From the NCBI RefSeq assembly GCF_000282035.1, contig NZ_AKKA01000025.1, positions 1 through 54,893 on the forward strand: DNA of 54,893 bases. Direction: 5' to 3'. The translations under genes were made by a program, and so were the position numbers. Within the stretch, counting starts at the first letter, position 1, and every line of letters starts with the position of its first letter. Source of the stretch: Rhizobium sp. CF122. Its GTDB lineage: Bacteria; Pseudomonadota; Alphaproteobacteria; Rhizobiales; Rhizobiaceae. The notes under the pieces are model-generated. The model worked only from the letters and a program-made list of their open reading frames with translations, did no database searches and was not told where the DNA came from. Of the stretch, positions 8,724 to 17,040 are shown piece after piece.

Positions 8724-9509
8724 ATGAACTTGAATACGCCCGCCTTTTCCAGCTTCACGCATGACGGTCTGAAGCTCGCCTTCTTCGACGAAGGTGATCC
8801 GTCGGGCGCGCCGGTGCTGCTGATCCACGGATTTGCCTCCAGCGCCAACGTGAACTGGGTTCATCCGGGTTGGCTGAAGACGCTGGGCGAGGCGGGTTAT
8901 CGCGTCATCGCCATAGACAATCGCGGACATGGTGCAAGCGACAAGCCACGCGACGCCGAGGCCTATCGTCCTTGGCATATGGCCAGCGACGCGGTTGCGC
9001 TCCTCGATCACCTCAAAATTCCGGAAGCCAACATCATGGGCTATTCGATGGGAGCCCGCATTTCCGTGTTCACGGCGCTTGCCAATCCAGATCGCGTCCG
9101 CTCGCTGGTACTCGGCGGTCTCGGGATCGGCATGACGGATGGTGTCGGCGATTGGGATCCGATTGCGGATGCGTTGCTGGCACCGTCACTCGATGATGTT
9201 ATCCACGATCGCGGACGCATGTTCCGGGCTTTTGCCGATCAGACGAAAAGCGACCGCGACGCGCTCGCCGCCTGTATCAAGGGGTCGCGTGATCTCGTCG
9301 CACGATCCGACATGGCGAAAATCGACGCTCCGACACTAATCGGCGTTGGAACGAAGGATGACATCGCGGGTTCCGCTCAGGAGCTTGCGGCATTGATGCC
9401 CCATGCCCAGGCGCTTGATATTCCTGGCCGCGATCACATGCTGGCCGTGGGAGACCGGGTTTTCAAGAAGGCGGTGCTGGAGTTCTACGTCGAAGTCTCC
9501 GGACGGTGA
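8724..9509 (+). CDS. Alpha/beta hydrolase
   Basis: This is a 261-residue single-domain hydrolase. The oxyanion-hole HG (residues 35-36), the nucleophile elbow GYSMG (Ser108), the acid in GTKDD (about 212) and His238 in GRDHML form a complete triad. There is no signal peptide, so it is cytoplasmic. The fold covers esterases, lipases, C-C hydrolases and haloperoxidase-like enzymes, and the sequence does not reveal the substrate. It is transcribed divergently from the zinc-finger gene, with 155 bases between their starts. Confidence 0.88.
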   Translation: MNLNTPAFSSFTHDGLKLAFFDEGDPSGAPVLLIHGFASSANVNWVHPGWLKTLGEAGYRVIAIDNRGHGASDKPRDAEAYRPWHMASDAVALLDHLKIPEANIMGYSMGARISVFTALANPDRVRSLVLGGLGIGMTDGVGDWDPIADALLAPSLDDVIHDRGRMFRAFADQTKSDRDALAACIKGSRDLVARSDMAKIDAPTLIGVGTKDDIAGSAQELAALMPHAQALDIPGRDHMLAVGDRVFKKAVLEFYVEVSGR

Positions 9510-9625
9510 CACGGGATTTGTCGTGGCGGTTGGAGGACCGCAGGAACGATTCCCGAAGCACCCATTTATGTTAACAGGTTTTTGCCTTATATAGAGCCGA
9601 TCCTACGCATACGAGGAGACCTTTC

Positions 9626-10459
9626 ATGGTCGCAAAGACAGACATTCGCTCTCTTGAGACAGGCAATCCTCTCAAGGTGATGGATCCGATCTGGGACAGC
9701 CTGCGCGAGGAAGCGCGTGCTGCCGCAGAAAATGATCCGGTGCTGGCCGCATTTCTCTACTCGACCGTGCTCAACTACCGGTCGCTCGAAGAGTGCGTGA
9801 TCTATCGCATCTGTGAACGTCTCGACCATCCGGACATGCAAGCGATCCTGTTGCGCCAGACCTTCGATCAGATGCTGGACGATTGGCCGGAGTGGAGTGC
9901 CATTTTGCGCGTCGACATCCAGGCGATCTATGATCGCGACCCCGCATGCCTGCGCTTCATGGAAGCTGTGCTCTATTTCAAGGGATTCCACGCGCTGCAG
10001 ACACACCGCCTGGCGCATTGGCTGCTGAACCGCGGCCGGCGCGATCTGGCGCTATATCTGCAGAGCAGATCGTCGAGCGTTTTCCAGACCGACATCAATC
10101 CCGCGGCGCGTATCGGCAGGGGTATCTTCCTCGATCATGCCACCGGGCTGGTCGTTGGTGAAACCGCTGTGATCGGCGACAACGTGTCCATCCTGCACGG
10201 TGTCACGCTCGGTGGCACCGGCAAGGAAGGCTCGGACCGGCATCCGAAGATCGGCAGCGGTGTCCTGATCGGCGCCGGCGCGAAGATTCTCGGCAACATC
10301 GAAATCGGATATTGCTCGCGCGTTGCCGCTGGCTCCGTTGTGCTGAAGGCGGTGCCGCCCAAGACGACCGTGGCGGGTGTGCCGGCCAAGGTGGTCGGAG
10401 AAGCAGGGTGTTCGGAACCGTCGCGAATAATGGATCAGGTGATCGGCGCGGATATCTGA
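9626..10459 (+). CDS. cysE: Serine O-acetyltransferase CysE
   Basis: CysE acetylates L-serine with acetyl-CoA, the first committed step of cysteine synthesis. The 277-residue protein has the helical N-terminal SATase domain (about 1-145) and a left-handed beta-helix of hexapeptide repeats. The active-site pair Asp160-His161 (in LDHATG) and His191 (ILHGVTLGGTG) are kept, and the C-terminal part has the usual AGVPAKVV coil followed by a flexible tail ending in Ile. In well-studied CysE proteins a C-terminal Ile gives cysteine feedback inhibition and docking to cysteine synthase. ATG 9626 follows GAGGAG. Neighbouring metC makes this a loose sulfur amino-acid region. Confidence 0.95.
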   Translation: MVAKTDIRSLETGNPLKVMDPIWDSLREEARAAAENDPVLAAFLYSTVLNYRSLEECVIYRICERLDHPDMQAILLRQTFDQMLDDWPEWSAILRVDIQAIYDRDPACLRFMEAVLYFKGFHALQTHRLAHWLLNRGRRDLALYLQSRSSSVFQTDINPAARIGRGIFLDHATGLVVGETAVIGDNVSILHGVTLGGTGKEGSDRHPKIGSGVLIGAGAKILGNIEIGYCSRVAAGSVVLKAVPPKTTVAGVPAKVVGEAGCSEPSRIMDQVIGADI

Positions 10460-10587
10460 GCCGCGCGTCGCCTTAACAGTGTGGGCATATCGGCGGGGAT
10501 AGCGTTCATGCGTCTGTCCCCGTGCCTTTACAGCGCCGTCTTTCCCATGCAAGAAGCGGCCAACCGAGACCGCTCAGGAGATGCAGT

Positions 10588-10791
10588 GTGAAGCCCGAAG
10601 AAATCAAGAAGCTCGACGCCTATTTCAAGCGCACGTTCAACCCGCAGGTGATCGTCAAGGCACGCCCGCGAAAGAACGATTCCGCTGAAGTCTATCTCGG
10701 CGAAGAATTTCTGGGTGTCGTCTATATCGATGACGAGGACGGCGACCGCTCCTACAATTTCTCGATGGCGATCCTCGACGTCGATCTTTGA
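10588..10791 (+). CDS. Small conserved protein, DUF3126 type
   Basis: The 67-residue protein starts with GTG (KPEEIKKLDAYF), chosen because CAGGAG lies 7 bases upstream; the longer frame upstream has no ribosome site. It is acidic and contains a compact beta-rich core (VIVKARP, AEVYLGEEFLGVVYIDDEDGD). The family is common in alphaproteobacteria next to cysE and has no known function. The gene ends just before a strong hairpin. Confidence 0.85.
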   Translation: MKPEEIKKLDAYFKRTFNPQVIVKARPRKNDSAEVYLGEEFLGVVYIDDEDGDRSYNFSMAILDVDL

Positions 10792-10800
10792 TCTGTGATT

Positions 10801-10830
10801 GACGGGCGGCCTGTCTTTTTGCCGCCCGTC
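10801..10830 (+). terminator. Hairpin terminator after the DUF3126 gene
   Basis: A perfect 10-bp stem GACGGGCGGC / GCCGCCCGTC encloses a loop containing five T residues. No U-run follows, so it may act as an RNA 3' end stabiliser or as a weak terminator for cysE-DUF3126. Confidence 0.6.
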
Positions 10831-11039
10831 TATCAGCTCGCGCCCAAGCGGCTGGCTTCTCATAGGCCGCTCGATCGATTTGCGACGCGGCTCGAGCCTT
10901 GAGCTCGCAAACCTCCGATTGTTTCTTTTCGCGAGGCAATCTCTAGCGCAAAATTGGACTGCCTTCCCTGGACCCGTCCACAGAATGCTCCATCTCCTGC
11001 GCTGAGCATGTGCTCTGGCCCTAAGGAGGGATGCCGAGA

Positions 11040-11459
11040 ATGGGTATTTTCGACAAGATCAAGAACGCGATTTTTGGTGAAGCCGTGGCCGCTCCGGTCA
11101 CTCCGTCCGCCAAACCCGCGCCATCGCCGACCGCAGCAGCGCCAAGCGCTGCGCCCGCAGCCACGCCGCAGCCGGCACCGACGCCAGCCGCCGCAGCAGC
11201 TCCGATTGACATTGTGCCGCTGCTGGACGCGGCGGTGAAGAAGAGCGGACAGAAGTTAGATTGGCGCCATTCGATCGTCGACCTCATGAAGGCGGTCGGC
11301 ATGGACGCGAGCCTTGCGGAGCGCAGGGAGCTTGCGGCAGAGCTCGGCTTCAAAGGCGATCCGCACGACACCGCCACCATGAACATGTTCCTGCACAAGG
11401 CTTTGATGAAACGGCTTGCCGAGAACGGCGGAAAGGTTCCAGCTGAGCTTCTCGATTGA
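11040..11459 (+). CDS. DUF3597-like protein with Pro/Ala linker
   Basis: The product is 139 residues. An N-terminal amphipathic MGIFDKIKNAIFG segment is followed by a low-complexity Ala/Pro linker (about 17-56) and a C-terminal helical domain (DIVPLLDAAV to PAELLD). The C-terminal domain resembles DUF3597, which is found alone or attached to other domains; its function is unknown. ATG 11040 is preferred to 11031 because AAGGAGG sits at a proper 10-base spacing; the earlier ATG touches it. The N-terminal IFDKIKN/IFG segment might bind membranes, but this is a guess. Confidence 0.8.
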   Translation: MGIFDKIKNAIFGEAVAAPVTPSAKPAPSPTAAAPSAAPAATPQPAPTPAAAAAPIDIVPLLDAAVKKSGQKLDWRHSIVDLMKAVGMDASLAERRELAAELGFKGDPHDTATMNMFLHKALMKRLAENGGKVPAELLD

Positions 11460-11609
11460 CCGCTCAATGCTATTGGCGCCGCGGCGACATTTTTAGCAAA
11501 GCTTCTGGTTGCGGCGCGCCTGATATATTTTAGCAAAATCAGTTATTGAAATATGGCCATCCTGCGCTACCGAAAGGCGAGGGCTCAAGAATGCAATCAC
11601 GGATTGTTT

Positions 11610-11666
11610 TGCGATGCACAATGCTGCTTGACTATTTGTGCATTGCAGCTACGCTTCAACTGCCGC
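11610..11666 (+). promoter_or_regulatory. TGC-rich candidate operator upstream of the phasin gene
   Basis: GATGCACAATGCTGC and TGTGCATTGCAGC lie about 10 bases apart as imperfect inverted copies. PhaR/AniA-type regulators of polyhydroxybutyrate granule genes bind TGC-rich repeats in alphaproteobacteria, so this may be a PhaR site. The match is by eye only. Confidence 0.35.
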
Positions 11667-11689
11667 AGAGGCCAAGGAGGATGATGGTC

Positions 11690-12061
11690 ATGTTGAACTT
11701 CGATGAAGCCAACCGGAAGAGCAAGGAAGCCATGGATACGATGCTGAAGAGCTATTCGGATACCGCCAAGGGCTTTCAGGCAATCGCGGCCGAAGCCGTA
11801 GAATACTCAAAAAAATCCTTCCAGGATACGGTTACGCATTTCGAAAGCCTGTCTGGGGCGCGCAGCTTTGAAGCTGCATTCGAACTGCAGACCAACTATG
11901 TGAAAACCGCATACGAAAACTTCGTGACCGAAGCCACCAAGCTCGGTGAGATGTATTCCGATCTCGCCAAGAGCGCCTACAAGCCCTACGAAGCGCCCGT
12001 TGCCGCAACGACCGCAAAGGCGATGAAAGCGGCTGCAGTCGTCGCGCCCGCCGCGGCATAA
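11690..12061 (+). CDS. Phasin (polyhydroxyalkanoate granule-associated protein)
   Basis: The product is 123 residues, almost wholly alpha-helical, with the Phasin_2 signature: NRKSKEAMDTMLKSYSDTAKGFQAIA, then YSKKSFQDTV and LQTNYVKTAYENFVTEATKLGEMY. It ends in an Ala-rich low-complexity tail (KAMKAAAVVAPAAA). Phasins coat PHB granules and control their number and size. I chose ATG 11690 because AAGGAGG (11674-11680) is 9 bases upstream; the earlier ATGs at 11681 and 11684 are too close to it. A terminator follows, so the gene is probably monocistronic. Confidence 0.88.
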   Translation: MLNFDEANRKSKEAMDTMLKSYSDTAKGFQAIAAEAVEYSKKSFQDTVTHFESLSGARSFEAAFELQTNYVKTAYENFVTEATKLGEMYSDLAKSAYKPYEAPVAATTAKAMKAAAVVAPAAA

Positions 12062-12098
12062 AGATACGCGGCGAGAGCCGCATAGCTCTTGAAAAACG

Positions 12099-12137
12099 AA
12101 GACCGGCTACGCATTTGCGGCCGGTCTTTTCTTTTTT
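12099..12137 (+). terminator. Rho-independent terminator of the phasin gene
   Basis: A 9-bp stem AAGACCGGC / GCCGGTCTT is followed by TTTTCTTTTTTC, a canonical intrinsic terminator 38 bases after the phasin stop. The remaining part of the 261-base gap before clpS shows no further clear element. Confidence 0.85.
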
Positions 12138-12322
12138 CACGATGCCTGTTGGCTGGCCATCGCCAGTTTCTGTGTCTTTGCGTTGAGACCGGCCGAATTG
12201 TGATTGCAGTGTGAAACGAGGGGCTTAAAATCGCTCCAGGATGAACTAAGTTAGTATTTCGAATATTCGGCGGGGAATACTCCTCCCAAGGCCCCGTTGG
12301 ACTGATCGAGGAATGAAAGAAA

Positions 12323-12676
12323 ATGATCGCAGCGCCGATCCGGATGCAAAACGACAGCGAAAGGAACGGGGACAACGGAAATCGCGGAACCTCGGTCATC
12401 ACACGCACGAAGCCGAAGACCAAGAAGCCCAATCTCTACCGCGTGCTACTCTTGAATGACGACTACACCCCCATGGAATTTGTCATTCATATCCTCGAGC
12501 GTTTTTTTCAGAAGGATCGTGAAAGTGCCACCCGCATCATGCTGCACGTCCACAATCATGGTGTCGGTGAATGCGGAATATTTACATACGAGGTGGCGGA
12601 GACGAAGGTGAGCCAGGTGATGGACTTCGCCCGACAGCACCAGCATCCGCTGCAATGCGTCATGGAAAAGAAGTGA
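12323..12676 (+). CDS. clpS: ATP-dependent Clp protease adaptor ClpS
   Basis: ClpS hands N-degron substrates to the ClpAP protease. The 117-residue protein has a variable polar N-terminal extension (about 1-35) followed by the conserved core: [17 protein letters not shown], VLxRFF-like helix, MLHVHNHG and [16 protein letters not shown]. The residues forming the N-degron pocket (Asn-Asp-Asp near 49-51 and the His pair) are in place. Translation may instead begin at the second in-frame ATG (MQND, eight codons in). clpA begins 10 bases after its stop, so the two form an operon. Confidence 0.95.
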   Translation: MIAAPIRMQNDSERNGDNGNRGTSVITRTKPKTKKPNLYRVLLLNDDYTPMEFVIHILERFFQKDRESATRIMLHVHNHGVGECGIFTYEVAETKVSQVMDFARQHQHPLQCVMEKK

Positions 12677-12686
12677 GGATCTGAAC

Positions 12687-15182
12687 GTGCCAACATTTTC
12701 GCCTAGTCTTGAGAAGGCGCTCCATCAGGCACTGACCTTTGCCAACGAGCGGCATCACGAATATGCCACGCTCGAGCATCTGCTGCTCGCCCTGATCGAC
12801 GATGCCGATGCGGCCGCGGTTATGGGGGCCTGCAATGTCGACCTCGACGCGCTGCGCAAAACGCTTGTTGAATATGTCGATAGTGAACTCTCCAATTTGG
12901 TCACCGGCTATGACGAGGACTCCAAGCCGACCTCCGGCTTCCAGCGCGTTATCCAGCGAGCGGTGATCCACGTGCAGTCATCCGGTCGCGAAGAGGTGAC
13001 AGGGGCAAACGTCCTCGTCGCCATTTTCGCCGAACGTGAGAGCCATGCTGCTTACTTCCTGCAGGAGCAGGAGATGACCCGCTATGATGCCGTCAATTAT
13101 ATCTCCCACGGGATCGGCAAGCGGCCGGGCTCATCCGAGTCGCGTCCGCCGCGTGGCGCCGATGATGGCGAATCCGAGAGCAAGCCGGCTTCGCGCGGCA
13201 GCGGTGATCAGGAAGATAGCGGCTCCAAGAAGCAGCAGGACGCTCTGAAGGCTTACTGCGTGAACCTCAATGAGAAGGCCAAGAGCGGCAAGATCGATCC
13301 GCTGATCGGCCGTCAGGCCGAGGTCAATCGCACCATCCAAGTCCTGTGCCGTCGTTCGAAGAACAACCCGCTCTACGTTGGTGACCCAGGCGTCGGCAAG
13401 ACGGCTATTGCCGAAGGCCTCGCCAAGCGTATCGTCGAAGGCAAGGTGCCGGAAGCGCTGGCAGACGCCACCATCTTCTCGCTGGATATGGGCACCCTTC
13501 TTGCCGGTACACGCTATCGCGGCGATTTCGAAGAACGTCTGAAGCAGGTCGTCAAGGAACTGGAAGAGTATCCAGGCGCCGTGCTGTTCATCGACGAGAT
13601 CCACACGGTCATCGGCGCAGGTGCGACTTCGGGCGGCGCGATGGATGCCTCAAACCTCTTGAAGCCGGCTCTGTCCTCGGGTGCGATCCGTTGCATCGGT
13701 TCGACCACCTATAAGGAATACCGCCAGTTCTTCGAGAAGGACCGTGCTCTGGTTCGCCGCTTCCAGAAGATCGACGTCAACGAACCGTCGATCGATGATG
13801 CGATCGAAATCATGAAGGGCCTGAAACCTTATTTCGAAGAGTATCATCACTTGCGTTACTCGAACGAGGCGATCAAGACGGCTGTCGAGCTGTCAGCCCG
13901 CTACATTTCGGATCGCAAGCTGCCCGACAAGGCGATCGACGTTATCGATGAGACTGGCGCTGCCCAGATGCTGCTGCCGCCTTCCAAGCGCCGCAAGCTA
14001 ATTACTGAGAAGGAGATCGAGGCAACGGTCGCAACAATGGCGCGTATCCCGCCGAAGACGGTGTCGAAGGATGACGAAGCTGTCCTTGCCAATCTCGAGC
14101 AGGAACTGCGTTCCGTCGTCTACGGGCAGGACAACGCGATCGAGGCGCTGTCGACCTCGATCAAGCTCGCTCGCGCGGGCCTGCGCGAACCGAACAAGCC
14201 GATCGGCTCCTACGTCTTCTCCGGCCCGACCGGCGTCGGCAAGACCGAGGTTGCCAAACAGCTGGCGTCGTCGCTCGGCGTTGAACTCCTGCGCTTCGAC
14301 ATGTCGGAGTACATGGAGCGGCATACTGTGTCGCGTCTGCTCGGAGCACCTCCCGGCTATGTCGGTTTCGACCAGGGCGGCCTCCTGACCGATGGCGTCG
14401 ACCAGCACCCGCATTGCGTTGTGCTGCTCGATGAAATCGAGAAGGCGCATCCTGACATCTACAACATTCTGTTGCAGGTGATGGACCACGGCACTCTGAC
14501 CGACCACAACGGCAAGAAGATCGACTTCCGTAACGTTATCCTGATCATGACGACAAATGCGGGTGCGTCGGAGATGGCCAAGGCCGCGATCGGCTTCGGC
14601 TCGTCCAAGCGCACGGGCGAGGACGAGGAGGCGTTGACGCGCCTGTTCACGCCCGAGTTCCGCAACCGTCTCGACGCGATCATCCCGTTCGCGGCGCTTC
14701 CGACGGAGGTCATCCACAAGGTCGTGCAGAAGTTCATCATGCAGCTCGAAGCTCAGCTTTCCGAGCGGAATGTGACCTTCGATCTGCAGGAAGATGCCAT
14801 CGCCTGGCTGGCCGAAAAGGGCTACGACGACAAGATGGGAGCCCGCCCGCTTGCCCGCGTCATCCAGGACGTCATCAAGAAGCCACTTGCCAACGAAATC
14901 CTCTTCGGCAAGCTGCGGAAGGGCGGCGTCGTCCACGTCACCGTCGGTCCGAAGGAAGATGGCAAGCCCGGCATCATCCTGGAAGCGGTGCCGGACAGCG
15001 CGCCGATCAAGCCGAAACCGGAAGCCGAAGTCGCGCATCCCGAGGCCGATGATGAGGATGATGGCGAGCTGAAGACGAAGGCCCGCGCGAAGAAGGCGAC
15101 GGCCAAGAAGGCGAAGGCAGTCGCTGAGGCGAAGAGCCCGCCCAGGAAGGGCAGCGCGGTTCCCAGGGTCCCGAAGAAGTAA
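12687..15182 (+). CDS. clpA: ATP-dependent Clp protease ATP-binding subunit ClpA
   Basis: This AAA+ unfoldase feeds ClpP. Its domains are a double Clp N repeat (about 1-145), a polar Ser/Glu-rich linker (148-185), AAA1 with Walker A GDPGVGKT (232-239) and Walker B VLFIDE (about 299), and AAA2 with GPTGVGKT (about 513) and a D2-small domain. After the usual end of ClpA near residue 770, this protein carries an extra tail of about 50 residues. The tail is first acidic (PEADDEDDGE) and then Lys/Ala-rich (KARAKKATAKKAK), which makes the protein 831 residues instead of about 758 in E. coli. The stop codon lies within a 12-bp tandem repeat. Confidence 0.95.
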   Translation: MPTFSPSLEKALHQALTFANERHHEYATLEHLLLALIDDADAAAVMGACNVDLDALRKTLVEYVDSELSNLVTGYDEDSKPTSGFQRVIQRAVIHVQSSGREEVTGANVLVAIFAERESHAAYFLQEQEMTRYDAVNYISHGIGKRPGSSESRPPRGADDGESESKPASRGSGDQEDSGSKKQQDALKAYCVNLNEKAKSGKIDPLIGRQAEVNRTIQVLCRRSKNNPLYVGDPGVGKTAIAEGLAKRIVEGKVPEALADATIFSLDMGTLLAGTRYRGDFEERLKQVVKELEEYPGAVLFIDEIHTVIGAGATSGGAMDASNLLKPALSSGAIRCIGSTTYKEYRQFFEKDRALVRRFQKIDVNEPSIDDAIEIMKGLKPYFEEYHHLRYSNEAIKTAVELSARYISDRKLPDKAIDVIDETGAAQMLLPPSKRRKLITEKEIEATVATMARIPPKTVSKDDEAVLANLEQELRSVVYGQDNAIEALSTSIKLARAGLREPNKPIGSYVFSGPTGVGKTEVAKQLASSLGVELLRFDMSEYMERHTVSRLLGAPPGYVGFDQGGLLTDGVDQHPHCVVLLDEIEKAHPDIYNILLQVMDHGTLTDHNGKKIDFRNVILIMTTNAGASEMAKAAIGFGSSKRTGEDEEALTRLFTPEFRNRLDAIIPFAALPTEVIHKVVQKFIMQLEAQLSERNVTFDLQEDAIAWLAEKGYDDKMGARPLARVIQDVIKKPLANEILFGKLRKGGVVHVTVGPKEDGKPGIILEAVPDSAPIKPKPEAEVAHPEADDEDDGELKTKARAKKATAKKAKAVAEAKSPPRKGSAVPRVPKK

Positions 15183-15200
15183 ATGAAGAAGTAAATGAAG
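15173..15200 (+). repeat. 12-bp tandem repeat across the clpA stop codon
   Basis: GAAGAAGTAAAT occurs twice in tandem (15173-15184, 15185-15196), and GAAG starts a third copy that merges into the terminator stem. Each unit carries an in-frame-equivalent TAA, so slippage would leave the ClpA end unchanged. Confidence 0.85.
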
Positions 15201-15230
15201 AAGGCGGCCACATGTGCCGCCTTCTTCTTT
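15197..15230 (+). terminator. Terminator after clpSA
   Basis: A perfect 12-bp stem GAAGAAGGCGGC / GCCGCCTTCTTC encloses CACATGT and is followed by TTTG. It lies between clpA and the convergent HIT gene and could serve both directions. Confidence 0.75.
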
Positions 15231-15292
15231 GCTGAAGTACGCAATCGTTTAGGCGATAATTGCGCGGACGTGAGAACGCGACTAGAGCCTGA

Positions 15293-15718
15293 TCAAAGCT
15301 CGGCCCTGATCTTCTCGGCGTTGGCCGCGAGCACCGCATTGTCCTCCATCTGGCCCGAATGCGGACGCAGCGCCATGCCCTCGTAGCGCGGGATCACGTG
15401 GAAATGCAGGTGGAAGATGGTCTGGCCGGCGGCCGGTTCGTTGAACTGGCAGACGAGGACGCCGTTTGCATCGAATGCTTCCTTGACGGCATTGGCGATC
15501 TTCTGCACGACCGGGATCGTCTGCACAAGAACCGCCGGATCGGCATCGAGAATATTGCGTGACGCCGCTTTGGGAACGACGAGCACATGGCCTGGTGCCT
15601 GCGGCATCACGTCCATGAAGGCAACAGTGTGCTCATCCTCGTAAATTCGGTGTGACGGAATTTCGCCGCGCAGGATCTTGGCGAAGATATTGTTGCTGTC
15701 GTAGGCGGCGCTGGTCAT
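15293..15718 (-). CDS. HIT family nucleotide-binding protein
   Basis: The 141-residue protein has the histidine-triad motif H103-x-H105-x-H107 (IFHLHFHVIP) and the conserved N-terminal FAKILRGEIP and MPQAPGHVLVVPK. These place it in the Hint/protein-kinase-C-interacting branch, which hydrolyses purine nucleoside phosphoramidates. ATG 15718 follows AGGAGATTTCGT on the minus strand. It lies 53 bases after the FemAB-like gene and is probably the last gene of a four-gene transcript with ridA-like and GDPD genes. Confidence 0.93.
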   Translation of the reverse strand: MTSAAYDSNNIFAKILRGEIPSHRIYEDEHTVAFMDVMPQAPGHVLVVPKAASRNILDADPAVLVQTIPVVQKIANAVKEAFDANGVLVCQFNEPAAGQTIFHLHFHVIPRYEGMALRPHSGQMEDNAVLAANAEKIRAEL

Positions 15719-15771
15719 ACGAAATCTCCTCTTTGCTGCTGTGATCGCCTAGCGCGACAGGGGTGAAAGCG

Positions 15772-16962
15772 TCAATCCTCCTGCTGGCGCTCGCCCTTTC
15801 GAAACGGGCTGTGCTCCGTCAGGATCTCGTTCATTTGTTCGACGTCGTCACGCTCCCGATCGAGATAGTCGGCGATCGCCCGGCGCAACCCCGCATGTGC
15901 AACATAATGCGCGGAGTGGGTTGTCACCGGCAGGTAACCTCGTGCCAGCTTGTGTTCGCCCTGCGCTCCGGCTTCAACACGCTTGAGGCCCTTTGCCAGA
16001 GCGAAGTCGATCGCCTGATGATAACAGACCTCGAAATGCAGGTATGGGTGGTCCTCGATGCATCCCCAGTGGCGGCCATAGAGCGTATCGCCACCGATGA
16101 AGTTGATCGCGCCGGCAATGTAGCGACCGTCGCGTTTTGCCATGACGAGCAGGATATCGTCTGGCATACGCTCGCCGATCAGCGAGTAGAACTTGCGCGT
16201 CAGGTACGGCCGGCCCCACTTTCGGCCGCCCGTATCCATATAAAAGGCGAAGAACTGGTCCCAGATGCGTTCGGTTAGATCGCTGCCGGTCAGCCAATCG
16301 ATGCTGATGCCGTGTTCGAGGGCGGTGCGGCGTTCCTTGCGAAGTGCCTTGCGCTTGCGCGACGCTAGCGTCTCAAGAAACTCCTCGTGATTGGCATAGC
16401 CTTCATTGATGAAATGGAACTGCTGGTCAGTCCTATGCAAGTAATCCTCGCCCTCGAAGATGCCGATCTCGTCCTCGGGTACGAACGTAATATGGGCGGA
16501 AGACAGGCCAAGCCGGCGCACGACTTCCTTGAGGCTCTCGGCTATGGCATGCTGGATCGGCAGGCGCTGCAAACCTTCGGCGACAAGCAGACGCGGGCCG
16601 GTCGCAGGGGTAAAGGGAATGGAGCATTGCAGCTTCGGATAATACCGTCCGCCCGCTCGTTCGAAGGCATCGGCCCAGCCGTGGTCGAAAACATACTCGC
16701 CCTGGCTATGATTCTTGAGGTAGCCGGGGAGGGCGCCGATGAGTTCGCCTTTGTCCGTTTCCAATAGCAGATGGTGGCCCATCCAGCCGGTTTGCGCCGT
16801 CGCTGATCCCGATTCTTCGAGTGAGGACAGAAAAGCATGCGATACGAAGGGATTGTAGGCGAGGGTGTTGCCTTTTGAGGAGGCCCCGGAAAGCCGTGAC
16901 CAGCTATCCTGGGATATCGCGGTGAAAGACCGCTCGATGCGGATTGAAAGTTCGTCTGTCAT
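15772..16962 (-). CDS. FemAB/GNAT-like acyltransferase (COG3146 / DUF482)
   Basis: The 396-residue cytoplasmic protein matches the alphaproteobacterial DUF482 family, which has a duplicated GNAT-like fold. Visible conserved blocks are LSGASSKGN, GWMGHHLLLE, FDHGWADAFERAGGRYYPKLQ, FVPEDE, the region around RKRKALRKERR, and GRHWGC. Database names such as peptidogalycan biosynthesis protein or GNAT N-acetyltransferase rest on fold only; the substrate is not known. Its N-terminal ATG is 78 bases downstream of the GDPD stop. The neighbouring GDPD and RidA-like genes on the same strand suggest cotranscription, not a defined pathway. Confidence 0.85.
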   Translation of the reverse strand: MTDELSIRIERSFTAISQDSWSRLSGASSKGNTLAYNPFVSHAFLSSLEESGSATAQTGWMGHHLLLETDKGELIGALPGYLKNHSQGEYVFDHGWADAFERAGGRYYPKLQCSIPFTPATGPRLLVAEGLQRLPIQHAIAESLKEVVRRLGLSSAHITFVPEDEIGIFEGEDYLHRTDQQFHFINEGYANHEEFLETLASRKRKALRKERRTALEHGISIDWLTGSDLTERIWDQFFAFYMDTGGRKWGRPYLTRKFYSLIGERMPDDILLVMAKRDGRYIAGAINFIGGDTLYGRHWGCIEDHPYLHFEVCYHQAIDFALAKGLKRVEAGAQGEHKLARGYLPVTTHSAHYVAHAGLRRAIADYLDRERDDVEQMNEILTEHSPFRKGERQQED

Positions 16963-17040
16963 GGAGCGAATGCGAGACCGTTTGGGAGGAGAATAGGGCT
17001 CACCATCAGTCTGCGCATGATCTTGTCCAAAAAGCGAGCG

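Noticed and set aside
15173..15200. Short repeats as a CRISPR-like array
   Set aside because: Only two and a half contiguous 12-bp units with no spacers; a simple tandem repeat.
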